Part shown: positions 48,577 through 59,410 of the stretch, in pieces | How positions within the stretch are numbered: the stretch's first letter is position 1 | Layout: every line of letters begins with the position of its first letter | Assembly: GCA_028023455.1 (NCBI GenBank) | Contig: JAQFVV010000056.1 | Span: 1,118,001-1,182,000, forward strand | DNA from: Epiperipatus broadwayi | Lineage: Eukaryota > Onychophora > Udeonychophora > Euonychophora > Peripatidae | Length of the DNA stretch: 64,000 nt | Direction: 5' to 3' | The notes under the pieces: model-generated | The model's database searches: none | Told to the model about the DNA's origin: nothing | What the model saw: only the letters and a program-made list of their open reading frames with translations | Made by a program: the position numbers and the translations under genes

Positions 48577-49680
48577 GGGTCATTTGTCTTTTATTCTTTA
48601 TTTAAGTGAATTTAAAAAGAATGGGGAAGTATGGAGGTGTTTATTATATCTATAAAATGTATTCTGTATACATGACTTTAATATTTTGTTATACATAATA
48701 ACAAAAAAATATTTGCATAAAAGCAAGATTTGTAAACTGATATGTGCCCCTCTCCATTTAGGAATTAGCCATAAATATTGCTCAATTTTATTTTACCCAA
48801 AAAGGCAATTTCTTTCAATTTTACAATAATCTCACACTTAGCCATACTTCTTGGTATAAACATAGCAAATAATGTCATCTTTACAAATTCAGTACATTAG
48901 TATTCATATAAAAAAATTGTATCATTAATTCAATTAAAATTATTTAGTGGACCTGATCATTTGCCTGTAATGTTCAGATGAACAACGAAATCTGACAGTG
49001 AGTGTATCACACAATAGGAATATGAGAGCTATCTCAAGATATAGTATCAACCAAACCATATAAGAGACTGACAAATATCAAAATATGCCTAGCTCACTTT
49101 TGAGACTTAGAGACTTACCAATATATGACTATTCTTAGCTCACTTAGGAGAGGATAAAGATAAAATAATATGTTTGGGAACAATGCTGAGATAAAAATTC
49201 TGGAATATCAAACAACATGACAATCTTGAAACAATAAAACACTCTATTCATCACCAAGACAGAAAGCAACATGATCAAACCATGAATAAACTCAAATTTT
49301 ATTCTGGTTTCTAGCTATATAGTGTTTTTCTATGCATGCTTAATCAACAATGCTAAGAATAGAGTGATATTATTTAAACTCGAGTTCAGATATTTTTCTT
49401 TAATACATTTATTGACATTGTTGGAAAGCAGAGTATAAAATTTGCATCTAAATATTTAAATATGATATAAATAATTCTGAAATTTCTCTCAAACATTTAG
49501 AGTACCAAGGCAGTACTTCTATATTTTTTCTTTTGTTTAACAACCCTTCAATGTTGAATGGAAGGAACATCATTATTTTATCTAGTTCATTTGCCTTGAT
49601 CTTTTCTTAACAATTGTTTTAACATTTTAACAATACAATTTTTTTTAACTAGTCTTTTTTTTCTAATGCCGAGAAGGATC
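48577..49680. other. AT-rich stretch, no gene seen
   Basis: No coding or repeat assignment. The first 40 bases may belong to the element carrying the hammerhead-like motif. Confidence 0.35.
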
Positions 49681-50143
49681 TAGTTTTGCAGTGTGTACTT
49701 ATAAATTATTTTTCCATTTTCCTTTATCAAGTACCCATTAACACATTCAAAGTCATAAATTAAGTGGCCATCCTTATTCATAGAAGGATTAAATTTCAAC
49801 AAACTCACTTCCTATCTCTGAAAACAATATCTTTTCTTTCCTCAATATCTGCTTTATCATCATACTCCTTTTTAATAGCTGTATCAGTAGTATGATTTAT
49901 TTTCTGTTAGGAGATCATGGTTTATGACTAGTAATATTCTACATTTCCGGTCTTACAAATAATTCTAGTTCTATTGGGACTAGTGATACTAGCTGATGAT
50001 TTTCTTTTCTGCATAGTTATACACGAAGGTTGACCTTTGGGTCTTCCTCAATACAAGGATTTTTTGTACCTAATAGCATTTATCAGAGGTTCAGATTCTC
50101 TTTTAAATGGCTCTTTGAGTTAGGATTTAAATCCCTTTTCTCA
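49681..50143 (-). pseudogene. Possible 3' continuation of the gag-bearing element
   Basis: Minus-strand translation near 49690-49800 gives DFECVNGYLIKENGKIIYKY, which resembles the segment preceding the zinc-binding domain of gypsy integrases (a 'gly-tyr-leu, asn-gly-lys' hairpin). Closer to gag, no clear zinc knuckle is visible. This is a weak match, and the pol core is missing. Confidence 0.25.
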
Positions 50144-50640
50144 CTAGCTCTCATTCTCAAGTTTTCTGTTATCAAATGCACTGAATGATTCAGCTACCTG
50201 TTCTACAGTTTTTCTATCAGTGCCTGTTAGCATCTGCTCAATGTGACTAGGGAAATTATGTCTAACTATGCGTACAATCTGGCTTTCTAGTAAAGGATTG
50301 GTGGTCAAGGCTCTTAATTTGGTTACTTGCTGATGAAAAAATAGAGTGAAGGCCTCTCGAGGTTTGCATTTCTCTTGGGCAATATGGTGTTTGATCCCTT
50401 TCTGACAATCTGCACTCCATTCAGAATTTAGCATAGCCTGTTTAAATTGGTTAAAGTTTACAGATTTGTCAAAGAACAACTTCCACCATGCCTGAGATGC
50501 ACTTTGGAGATGTCTACAAGGAGTCACAATTTTAGACTCTTCAGTTAACTTATTTAAACTAAAATATCTTTCCAAACTGCTAATATATTCAGTTAGAACC
50601 TCACTTGGGGGTCCCAAGAAAATATTGATTTTTAAAAATT
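50144..50640 (-). pseudogene. Gag capsid domain of an LTR retrotransposon
   Basis: A 157-codon open frame begins at an internal Met, but homology runs upstream of it (ten in-frame codons to about 50640), so the true start is further 5'. Its course is typical of Gag capsid domains: LTEYISSLERYFSLN, a WWKLFFDK helix, FNQFKQAMLNSEWS, a Glu-Ala-Phe-xx-Phe-Phe-xx-Gln helix, and LLESQIVRIVRHNFPSHIEQ ending in Leu-Thr. The family lacks enzymatic function; it forms the particle of the retroelement. The 5' part lies at 51081-51377. There is no zinc knuckle and no pol frame downstream, so the element is dead. Insect gypsy-like elements have Gags of this style, but lineage placement is uncertain. Confidence 0.65.
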
Positions 50641-51080
50641 AATTGGCAATACTGGGATTAGAATTATAAACATGTGTATCAACATCTATGTACACATTCC
50701 TACTAACATCTGATTGACTATTTTCATGTGCAATACTCACATTTTCTATTGCCAAATCTGCCTTATTTTTCTTTTCTTTTTTTTATATCTAGCTCTGTTT
50801 TCACTAGTCTCTCTGTTATATCTTCCTGCATTTTAATTTGACTCTCATCTTTTATCTGAATATTTTCAATTGCTCGAGTCAACTACTTGATTTCTACCTT
50901 TGCTTGAGTCAACCCTTTTCTATTCTCTATTTTATCTCTTTAACTATACCATGCAATTGTTCAAATTTCTTATCCTGGTTACACTTATTTATTTGAACTT
51001 CAAGAGTTACTTCACCAATTTTGCTTTCTAGCTCTTCAAAATGATTTTCCAACCTACATATTATTTGCTCAGTTAATTGC
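50641..51080 (-). pseudogene. Frameshifted middle of the same gag
   Basis: Minus-strand frames between the coiled-coil and capsid parts are charged and Lys/Glu-rich (for example QIKMQEDITERLVKTELD). They are interrupted by stops and shifts, one at a T-rich tract near 50768-50785. Part of one degraded Gag reading frame. Confidence 0.45.
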
Positions 51081-51377
51081 TCAATCTGTTATTTGTTTTT
51101 TTTTCATCTGAGTCTCACTTTGGTATTTCAGTGTTCTATTCAATTCTTCATTTTGTTTTTTAAAATTTCTATTAAATTCTGTGAACATACTTTCCATGTT
51201 TTCTTTATTTGTTTTAAGAGTCTCACTTTGTTTTTCAAACTTTCTATTTAATTCTGTGAACATGCTTTCCATGTTGTCTTTATTTGTTGTAAAATCTGCA
51301 AGTTCTTTGAGCACACTCATTATCTGGTTCTTAATTTCATTATCATGAGTACCAATTTTACTTTCCTGAGATTTCAT
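51081..51377 (-). pseudogene. Coiled-coil N-terminus of the same gag
   Basis: A 98-codon frame starts at an ATG after three bases of AAA context. It is almost entirely heptad-like and highly charged. It holds an internal repeat: TNKDNMESMFTELNRKFEKQ and TNKENMESMFTEFNRNFKKQ, spaced 27 residues apart. Coiled-coil N-termini with internal repeats are common before the capsid domain of arthropod gypsy-type Gags. The frame ends in Lys-Lys-Gln just before the shifted middle part. Confidence 0.55.
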
Positions 51378-52729
51378 TTTTGCTCTAGCTCAGGTAATCA
51401 TATTTATAAATTTCTACAAACAAAATTAGCTACTAACTTTCTTATAAAAAAATTTTAAAAAAAACTTATATAAAAACTTTAGTATTTTTTTCATTTATTT
51501 AATAACTAGAATGTTCTCCCCTTTTTTCATCATGAAACCTTTTTAGAACTGTAAGATACTTTAATGCCTTATTTTATTTACTAGTATATTATTATTATCC
51601 CTACGCATCCTATCTCTATCACTATTTTTATCTGAAACTTATATGAATTTTTTTGAACGATTTTTTATTTATAATGAATTAGGGTTTGCTAAAAATCTGA
51701 AGTCCCTTCAAAATTAGCAATAATTAATCAAATTATAATGTCACCTGTCAATGTGATTACCTAATTCACAGTTGAATGTTGGGAAAATGTTCAATTTTTT
51801 AGTTGTTTAGATATGGGCTTGCTATTACTTTGTTTGAAATAAAATTTCACTGCAAGTCTGAGGGGTTGTATATTAATGATTGAAGAAAAACTTTCTAATG
51901 ATGTTTAATCTGATGCTTTTGTGCTATTTCAAGATGCTGCACAATTGGAGGATGTGTCTTTTCAAAGCAGCATATTTTTTGTATATAGATTTCCAAAGAA
52001 TATATTTGTATTTAGTGAGTGATATTTTTAACTATAGTGAAATACTTTATAGTGCTGAGATAACACATCTGCTTACAGATTTACAACATGATGTTTGAAT
52101 TCACAATAAAAAAAAAGTTATTTTCAACAAACTGATTTTTTTCTGGTAGTTGGATCATAGCCATTTCAAATACTCACCCCACTGGTCATTAAATGAGTAT
52201 TTAAAACGTCCTTAATAAAAGCAAATTGAAGTCACTCATAATCTCACTAACTGCATTTTAGTGTACTAGTTATTAAAAAGTCTGTTTGCTCTTTTTATAA
52301 TTTTAATTACAAGCATGTGATTGTAAGATTTTACATTACTCATTATTGTACCCACTGGCACTTGTAATATTAATTGTAGAGAAATATGGTTAGATGACTT
52401 TATTTATAACAACTAAGGTTTTTCTTAATATTTTTTATGAATGTTGCATGTTTCATTAATTATTGGCTATATACATATAAGTTTCAGCATCATAGCAGTA
52501 AATAGTGTAAACTGGTTTAAATTCAAACCTGATAACTTCATGCTTTTTATCTTCTAATCAAACTTGGATTTTTTTTATAGATACCTGTATATGTATGAGG
52601 AAATTGAATGTTTTATTATACACAAATGCTTGTGCAATTTAGTGTAATAGAAATCTTGAAATGAAACTGAATCTATTACTTATTGTTTTCAAATGTAGAT
52701 AACATTCTTTGATAGATTTTTTATAGTGA
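51378..52729. other. Upstream flank of gag, no LTR or gene recognised
   Basis: The 5' LTR should lie here but no partner repeat is in the window. A 72-codon plus-strand frame (51880-52098) is unrecognised. Confidence 0.35.
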
Positions 52730-52865
52730 CCTTCTTATCTCTCTTTTTTTTTAAGTGTCATAGCATCGGCCGGGACGTGAACCCGCAACCCAGGCAACTG
52801 CCTGCAAGTGCAAGGCAGTCGTGCTGACCTCTCGACCACCAATGCAAGACTACCTTTTTATCTCT
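52730..52865 (-). mobile_element. tRNA-derived SINE, family C, with TSD
   Basis: CCTTCTTATCTCT (52730-52742) and CCTTTTTATCTCT (52853-52865) are a 13-bp duplication with one mismatch. The insert, read on the minus strand, has A-box TGGTCGAGAGGTCAGCACG, a stem ACTGCCT/AGGCAGT, B-box-like GCGGGTTCACGTCCCGGC, GATGCTATGACA and an A9 tail. It keeps the tRNA-like fold better than the 46581 copy. Confidence 0.85.
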
Positions 52866-52964
52866 TGATATTATTTTATTAATCTTTTTTTTATCTGATA
52901 ATTTTACTAAATTGTGATTGTAATAACTGATACACAGGCTTATTATATGCATGTGTCTATATAT

Positions 52965-53345
52965 GTAATATATAGGGTATATGAGCACAGACTTTCAGAC
53001 AACCCATCCCTCTCACCTCTATCTAATAACACTGATACCCTCAAGCACATACATGCTGAAAAGATAAATAATCACCAATATACATATTGGAGTGAGTAGT
53101 AGATTGGAGCCTGTCCATTAAAGTATGAAGATTGTCTATCTTAATATATATCTGAGCACTTATAGTATATATGTGTGGGAGATAATAATCTGGACCAACT
53201 GATGATTGCTGGTTTAGCATGAAATACGTATATTGGTGATTATTTATCTTTTCAGCATATATGTGCTTGAGTGTATCAGTGTTATTAGATAGAGTGGAGA
53301 GTGATGGGTTGTCTGAAAGTCTGTGCTCCTGTACCCTATATATTA
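52965..53345. mobile_element. Inverted pair of SINE family A copies
   Basis: 52965-53099 (minus) and 53110-53345 (plus) are inverted copies. Both carry the tRNA-like block (AGAGTGATGGGTTGTCTGAA or its complement) and TATTGGTGATTATTTATC. The plus copy also has the upstream blocks CCTGTCCATTAAAGTATGAAG and GATAATAATCTGGACCAAC. Open frames of 61 and 121 codons across them on opposite strands are translations of the same repeat, not genes. Confidence 0.7.
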
Positions 53346-53527
53346 AATTGTGATTGTGTATATATTTCTTAATCCTCTTTGCCTTAATTTTAATTAAACT
53401 TTTCAATTATTGTCATATCTTTTACGAAAACTTTTGCCATTTGTTAAAATAAATGAAATTAGATTTTTTATAATTATTTTAAAAAGGAAAAATACAATAT
53501 TTATATATATATTCATATTTGTACTTG

Positions 53528-54190
53528 AGAATTGTTTTGTGATGAATGATGAAGAGATAAAGCATAAGAAGTGTGATAATGATGCTGAAGATGGATTCTC
53601 TGAAATTATGAAATGGGTAAAAAAAAAAAGAAGTGAAAGCAATTCCTTAAACGGATATGAAATTGTATTGAGCATATACTGTATAAAGAAAAATTAAAGC
53701 TAGATGTATAAAGAAGCAGATAAATGAATGTTAATTTATCTGGTTAATCATAGTTTACACTGAAGACAAATATCATGACCAAGTTAATAATATTTTTGAT
53801 CCACTAAGGAAATAATTTGTCATTGATTAGCAATTGCATAGACAATTATTTATTTTGAAAAATATATAATGTGAAATTGTATTCCAAATTATGAGAATGA
53901 TGAAAAGATGAAACACAAGAAGTGTAATGCTGAAAAATTATTTGAAAATATTTAATCAGTAAGACGAAGTTGTATTTCTGCAGATAAACAAAAGTGGCAT
54001 TTCCTGACAGTAATGAAGATGGGGATGAAATAAATTGTAAAAAAAAGATAAATTAAGCCAAGATGTATAGAAAAAACAGATAAATGTAAATTACCTTTTT
54101 TGACCAATCTGAGTTAAACAATGAAGGCAATTAGTTATGATCAAGTTAATAATATTTCTGATCATTTCAAGAGATAGTTTTTATTCTTTA
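53528..54190. repeat. Diverged tandem duplication, about 360-bp spacing
   Basis: 53528-53830 and 53888-54190 share in order ATGAAGAGAT/ATGAAAAGAT, CA(T/C)AAGAAGTGT, AGATGTATA, CAGATAAATG, ATGA(C/T)CAAGTTAATAATATT and TGATC. The 95-codon frame at 53410-53697 covers part of the first unit and is not conserved in the second. Confidence 0.55.
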
Positions 54191-54720
54191 GCAGCTCTGC
54201 ACTAGACAAGAATTTAATAAACATTATCATCCAGTATCTATTGATTGGCAAAATTGAAATAATATAAATATGGGTAGTTTAAAATATTATAGCAGTTTAT
54301 CATATAAACTCAGAAGCATTTTTAATATAAATACTTTTCTCTATAGATTTTCTATAGAATTAAATTTAAACAATAATGTTAAATATTCCAATAATAATTG
54401 AAAAGTTTGTTTTTGTTGTCGCATTATTAATTAACTAGAAAAATCTCGAGAATTGTTTTATATTAAATAAGAGAATTAAATACAAACAAGAGGAAATATA
54501 TATATATATTAAATCCATTGAATGACTTGATGTTGTGTGACACTAATCAAGTTCTGTGCTAGTTGTCATTGCTTGTTACTTTCATAACCCAGTCAACTTC
54601 AGGATAATTATAGTCTATGTATGCAGGGATGTTTTTTTGCCAAAAACACAGTTTGAGATTTATGACTGTTGAAGAAATTACCTGCAATTTGAAACTTGTA
54701 TTTTTAGTTTATTTAAAAGA
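54191..54720. other. AT-rich stretch, no gene seen
   Basis: Nothing recognised apart from a (TA)n tract near 54498-54510. Confidence 0.35.
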
Positions 54721-54922
54721 CCCTAAGACAGTGATTCTCAACCTTCCTAATGCCACGACCCTTTAATATAATTTCTTATGTTGTGGTGACTCCCAATCTT
54801 TAAATTTGCTACTATTATGAATCAAACATTTATTTTCCAATCGTCTTAGGTGGCCCCTGTGCAAGAATTGTTTGACCTTCAAAGGGGTTGTAACCCACAG
54901 GTTGAGAACTGCTGCCTTAAGA
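54721..54922. mobile_element. SPIN-like hAT MITE with TSD
   Basis: The 186-bp element (54729-54914) starts CAGTGATTCTCAACC and ends GGTTGAGAACTGCTG, an inverted terminal repeat of about 15 bp with two mismatches. Inside are TGCCACGACCCTTTAATA, TGTTGTGGTGACTCCCAA, GTCTTAGGTGGCCCCTGTG and TTCAAAGGGGTTGTAACCCA. From memory these match the SPIN (Space Invaders) hAT family consensus closely. Flanks CCCTAAGA (54721-54728) and CCTTAAGA (54915-54922) form an 8-bp duplication with one mismatch. It is non-autonomous; no transposase is present. SPIN is known for horizontal transfer among tetrapods and some invertebrates. Confidence 0.85.
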
Positions 54923-55084
54923 ATATTTACTAGCAGGTTTATGAACCTGATTTTGATATCATCAGGGTTAAAACTTTTTGTTGAAAGTATTAAGGTATGC
55001 TAACCAACTTAAGTATCTAATTTTTTTTTATAGGATGATCTATTTCAAATGTTTACAACTTTTTAATAAAAATGAATCATTGTC

Positions 55085-55330
55085 TACATGTTGGACTACT
55101 TTCATAATTTAATATTAAATGTTAAATGGGTTTGGAAAATTTTAAACTTTATTTAAACTTTTTAACTAGATTCAACTGATAGCAAAAGCATACAGGTTAG
55201 TACCCAACATTTTAAATGGTGTTATCCTTTCTTTTTCAGATATTTGTGATCTGATCAGTGACAGTATTAGCATGGGAATTGAATCTGGATGTTTAGATTT
55301 ATGAATGATACTCCAACCATCTAGGCTTTT
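55085..55330 (-). mobile_element. SINE family B copy, truncated
   Basis: Minus-strand order: head with AGATTCAATTCCCATGCTAA and TGTCACTGATCAG, an eroded motif region, AACCTGTATGC, TTTAAATAAAGTTTAAAA, and tail GAAAGTAGTCCAACATG. The CTGAAGAAG motif is largely lost. Confidence 0.55.
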
Positions 55331-55769
55331 TATCAAAAGCAATAGTCAGTAGAAATTTTATATACTTATCTATGAGAGTCTTCCTGATTTCTCAATTTTT
55401 CCAAAGCATAAATAAAGTTAATAAATTGTTTCCAAACATACATTATTGCATTAGATTGACTTGTGGAGTTATTTATCATTATCATGTAAGAAGTTTTTTT
55501 TAATTTTCTTCTTTTATTTTTGCCTTTTTATCCAATGAACCAATGGACATATGTTTACTTGTGAAAGAAAAAATATTGTACAGAGAGAAAAAAGTATAAA
55601 AAATAAAATTTGGAGAAGCTGTTTATACGACAATAGAAAAAACCTTCAAAATTCAACCTAGTATTATAATTCATAGCATTTGGAAGCTACTTAATAACTT
55701 GCCCATAGGATAAATTGGATAATCATGAGGGTTCTTATAAAAAAATATAAAAAATTTCTGTCGGATTGT
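55331..55769. other. AT-rich stretch, no gene seen
   Basis: Nothing recognised. Confidence 0.35.
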
Positions 55770-55995
55770 CGGCTTTGACAGAATAGCCTAATTAGTTAGA
55801 ATGTCATTACATAAATTCAATATTCATGAATCTAGACGTCTAGATTTATTTTCCAAGCTTGTACTGTTATTGCTCAGACCAGCATTATCTGAAGAAAAGA
55901 GAAGAGTAATAACACTCAAAGTATGGTTACCTATGTACTATATTGAATGTATGTGAAAGTAAATAAAAATTTGAATTATTCATATGACATTTAAT
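55770..55995 (+). mobile_element. SINE family B copy
   Basis: A-box-like region TTAGTTAGAATGTCATTACA, a degraded B box, TGCTCAGACCAGCATTATCT, GAAGAAAAGAGAAGAGTAAT and tail AAAGTAAATAAAAATTTGAA. More diverged than the 47355 copy. Confidence 0.5.
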
Positions 55996-57277
55996 AATTA
56001 ATAGTAGTTGATGTAATTAGTACAACACATAATTACTACTAAAATAGCCTCATTACAAACTTTCAGACAAATATTGGCTATTTGAATTCTTCACAATAAA
56101 GGTATCCCTTCAACAAAATCAAGATTAAATACAGGCTACTTCATATCAATTGTAGTTTTTTTTACTTTTTATAATTAATGCATTAACATTTATTAACAAA
56201 TTCTAAATTATTTTTAACTTTTTTATGTTAGTTATCAGTTAAAAATATTAACTGGCTTTCTAGGTTGGCTGTAGCTTGTACCTAAAATGAACATTTAGAG
56301 AATTTTACTAGAAAACTGAAAATGATTGTCTAACTAATCATATTGTTAGATTCAATCTCTCAAATAACAGGTTGCATAAAATATTTTTGTTCAGTTAATC
56401 AAACCGAGATTTCTTTTACTTTACTCAGCTGAGAATTGATCCAGGAAATCTGAATTCATGAGTTTGCTATTTAACCATTATGATAATTATCTATGACAGA
56501 ATATGAATTTGAAATCCATTAATAGCATTTATTATGTTCTGTTTTGCTTTCTTTTAATTTGTATGTTTTATTTTGATGATTCATCTTTTATTTGTTCATT
56601 TTTATTATAGTGTAATTAACACCACATTACTTTCTCTGCTTAAATTTAACATATGCTTTTAGGAGCAGCTATTTCCACTTTACTTCAGAGAGATCTATTG
56701 TAAATATTAATTATCAATATATAGCAGGTGGTAGATTATTATATCTATATGTTCAAACTGATTGCATAATTGTCTTCATCAATTAGCAGCTCTCTTTTGC
56801 ATGTTTCCCCTATCAAGCTAGTAGCTTAATATCCTAAGTTTTGAACCAACGTCAACTTGCTTATACAATTATATACATTTAATACTAGAATAGTAACTGC
56901 ATTTTAGGGACTGCGCTCAGATGTTAAGCTAACTGTAGGTACCATTTGTTCTTTGGTTATGAAGTTGTACACTGATAAAATGTCACACATTTTTTTCTGC
57001 TTACATTTAATATATGCTATTTGAAACAGGTATTTTCATTTGGAAGCCATTGATTGCCTTTCATATTTACAAACTCGCCTTAATCAATGGATAATAGATG
57101 GTAGTGTTATTGTATCCATATTCCCAGACTATTCTACTGTTATAGCCATTATTATTCACAGTATCAAAGCAAAACTAGTTAAGAAGTCTGTGTCAACTGT
57201 GTTCCATCAAAGTTGGATGTCAGCTTTAGACTTCAAAAGAAAACAATACTGAAAGTTTATTCCCTTAAGATGTGATA
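55996..57277. other. AT-rich stretch, eroded tRNA-like head, no gene seen
   Basis: 56385-56470 (minus) has GGATCAATTCTCAGCTGAG with an upstream A-box-like stretch, resembling 31905-31990. A 70-codon plus-strand frame at 57040-57252 is unrecognised. Confidence 0.35.
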
Positions 57278-57556
57278 TGTTGGACTATTTTCATCATTTA
57301 TGAGTGAATGTTGAATGTACAGAAAATTTTAAACTTTATTTAAACTTTCCAAATACAAACAACTTGTTAGTAATAACACACAAATAGACAATACAGGTTA
57401 GTAATTACACAACGTTTCGAGTAGTAGTATTCTCCACTCTTCTTCAGGTGTTGCTGGCCTATATGCACAGTGACAATATTAGCTTAGAAATTGAACTTGT
57501 ACCTTTAGATTCTTCAATATCGAATTTAAGGCAAACGCTCTACTTATTGATTTAAA
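57278..57556 (-). mobile_element. SINE family B copy, best preserved
   Basis: On the minus strand: tRNA-like head (AAGTAGAGCGTTTGCCTTAA as A-box region, AAGTTCAATTTC as B box), GGCCAGCAACACC, then CTGAAGAAGAGTGGAGAATA, CTACTACTCGAAACGTTGTG, TTATTACTAACAAGTTGTTT, TAAATAAAGTTTAAAATTTT and the tail GATGAAAATAGTCCAACAT. It defines the family order used for the other copies. Confidence 0.75.
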
Positions 57557-57630
57557 AAACAGAGATAAAATTAAAATGTGAAATATCTTATTATAAATAT
57601 ATTCTCTTATATTAAAAGTTAGCATTTTAT

Positions 57631-57776
57631 GTAATTAGAGGGGATTTGAACCCAGACTTTTAAGCTTCATTCAGTCATCCAATCTACCTCATAAATTGAA
57701 ACACATGACCACATACATGTGAAAAAGGTCATTAAAGGGAGTTTGAAAGTTTGGGTTCAAATCTCCCCTAATTACT
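57631..57776. mobile_element. Inverted SINE family A fragments
   Basis: GTAATTAGAGGGGATTTGAA with CCCAGACTTT (57631-57660) is repeated inverted as GTTTGAAAGTTTGGGTTCAA with ATCTCCCCTAATTAC (57741-57775). The left copy keeps the rest of the tRNA-like head (to about 57720). Both B boxes face inward. Confidence 0.65.
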
Positions 57777-58544
57777 TCTAGCTTATATATATATATATGA
57801 TCTGAAAGTGGAATTAAAGTTAGAGATAGTGAATGCTTGCTCTGACGTTTATGTAAACATACGCTTGACGGTGTTTTTGGTAGAACACTATCTGTTGACA
57901 TATATATAAACATTCTTTTATGTATAATTTAAAGTCATACATATTATTTATTAGTGCTTAATATTAATGGACTATTATCGTCAAAAAAATGTGGTGAACT
58001 AGAATCTTTTGTTAGTAAACTTTAGTTTAATTCATGTAAAAAAAACTCCATAATGCAGTCTTTCTTGATTTTATTAATTTTAGATTTCTAACTTTATTTT
58101 ATTTCAAAACTCTGTCACATTTCTACTTCCATTTTACATTTACTTTGCAAATATTGAAATTCTTTTTTTTTTTTTCAATTCCAGATGTTAGAATAAGTGG
58201 TAAAAATGAGTACAAGATTTCTAACGTTTTCTATTATTTAGAACATCTATCGATTTATTTATTTTTTTTAAATATTGACTTTAATTAATTGATATTCAAA
58301 AATGTGAATGGAAATTCATATAAATTAATGAAAAAAGTTTATATTGATGGTAAATGCCATACATATATAAGTTTTATATATTTATTTAGTCAGACAAATC
58401 TGAATATATACATACAGCTATGTTTTCATACCGATATATATATAATTTATAATAGTTTTCAGGATTAACCATGTAAAATATTAAAACCTATAACCATAGA
58501 CTTATAAGCAAAATAACATTTTTTAACTCTTTATTTATTTGGAA
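57777..58544. other. AT-rich stretch, no gene seen
   Basis: Homopolymer- and (TA)n-rich. No assignment. Confidence 0.35.
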
Positions 58545-59410
58545 AATTATAGGCTCAATTAAATATCACTTTCTATCTACGGCAGGTCTTTCCAAGTTTA
58601 ATGTCATTCCTAATATTCATAGTTTCTTCAACAATTTTTTTTCTCTCATCCATTCATCTTATTTGTGGTTTCTTTCTAGATTTTTTTTTTACAATTTTTT
58701 TGTGATTCAGTTTAAAGTTTCATAATAAGTATCTATTGTCATCTTTTCTAGTTTATTCTGGCTTGTTTAGCCTCTTATTTTTTTCAATATTTGTTAAAGT
58801 TACTTGTTTGCTTTTTCATCCATATATTTTGTTTTTGATGCCTTTTACAGTTTTCATTATATTGCATTATATGGTCAGAAGTTTTTGTGTTGCCCTTTAA
58901 GTGATAAGATTCACACATAAGCACTTGTAAAAATCAATTTTTTTAATTCATTACAATCGTTTTTTTAAAGCACTTCATTCAAATTTGAAATTATGTGATT
59001 AATTTTAGTCTATTATTTTATCATGTGTATTAATAATCTAACCATTTTTTTGATTGCTAATTCTTCTAATTCATTGTTATCAATCTTTATTTTCTTTTTC
59101 TAGTTTTTTTTTAGCATTTATCTTTAATACTACTTTTTTTATTTTCATTTAATATCATTGAAACATTTCCAGCAACTCTGAAGCATTACTTGTAAAACCA
59201 ATTACATCATTTGTAAAATCTAAAAGATTTAAGTAAGCTTCATTTATTTTTATTCCCTTTACTTTCCCATTTTAATCTTTTAGAAATATCGAATAACTTC
59301 CTTGAATGTTTATTCCATCAATGTTAATCCTTTTACTATCATTATGTAATCTAATTACTGCTGTTGCATTCTATCAAATTTGCTATATAGATATAAGGCA
59401 TGGAATAATT
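58545..59410 (-). pseudogene. LINE ORF2 3' part (RT palm to C-terminal tail), decayed
   Basis: Reading down the minus strand from about 59370: a palm fragment, VKGIKINEAYLNLLDFTNDV (the catalytic FADD motif has become FTND), FTSNASELLEM, then a frame-broken segment. The C-terminal relics follow: KRHQKQNIWMKKQVT, KKPQIRWMDE-type residues and LNLERPAVDRK, which resemble the conserved Gly-Arg-Pro-x-x-Arg-Trp and Asp-Arg tail of invertebrate endonuclease-RT LINEs. Many stops. It matches the family at 32890-34170: both give a Gly/His-(I/K)-(T/Q)KK/KD-QKxNIW segment. Confidence 0.65.

Noticed and set aside
53041-53406. 121-codon frame whose peptide resembles that of 52914-53099
   Set aside because: The similarity comes from inverted SINE copies, not a gene family.
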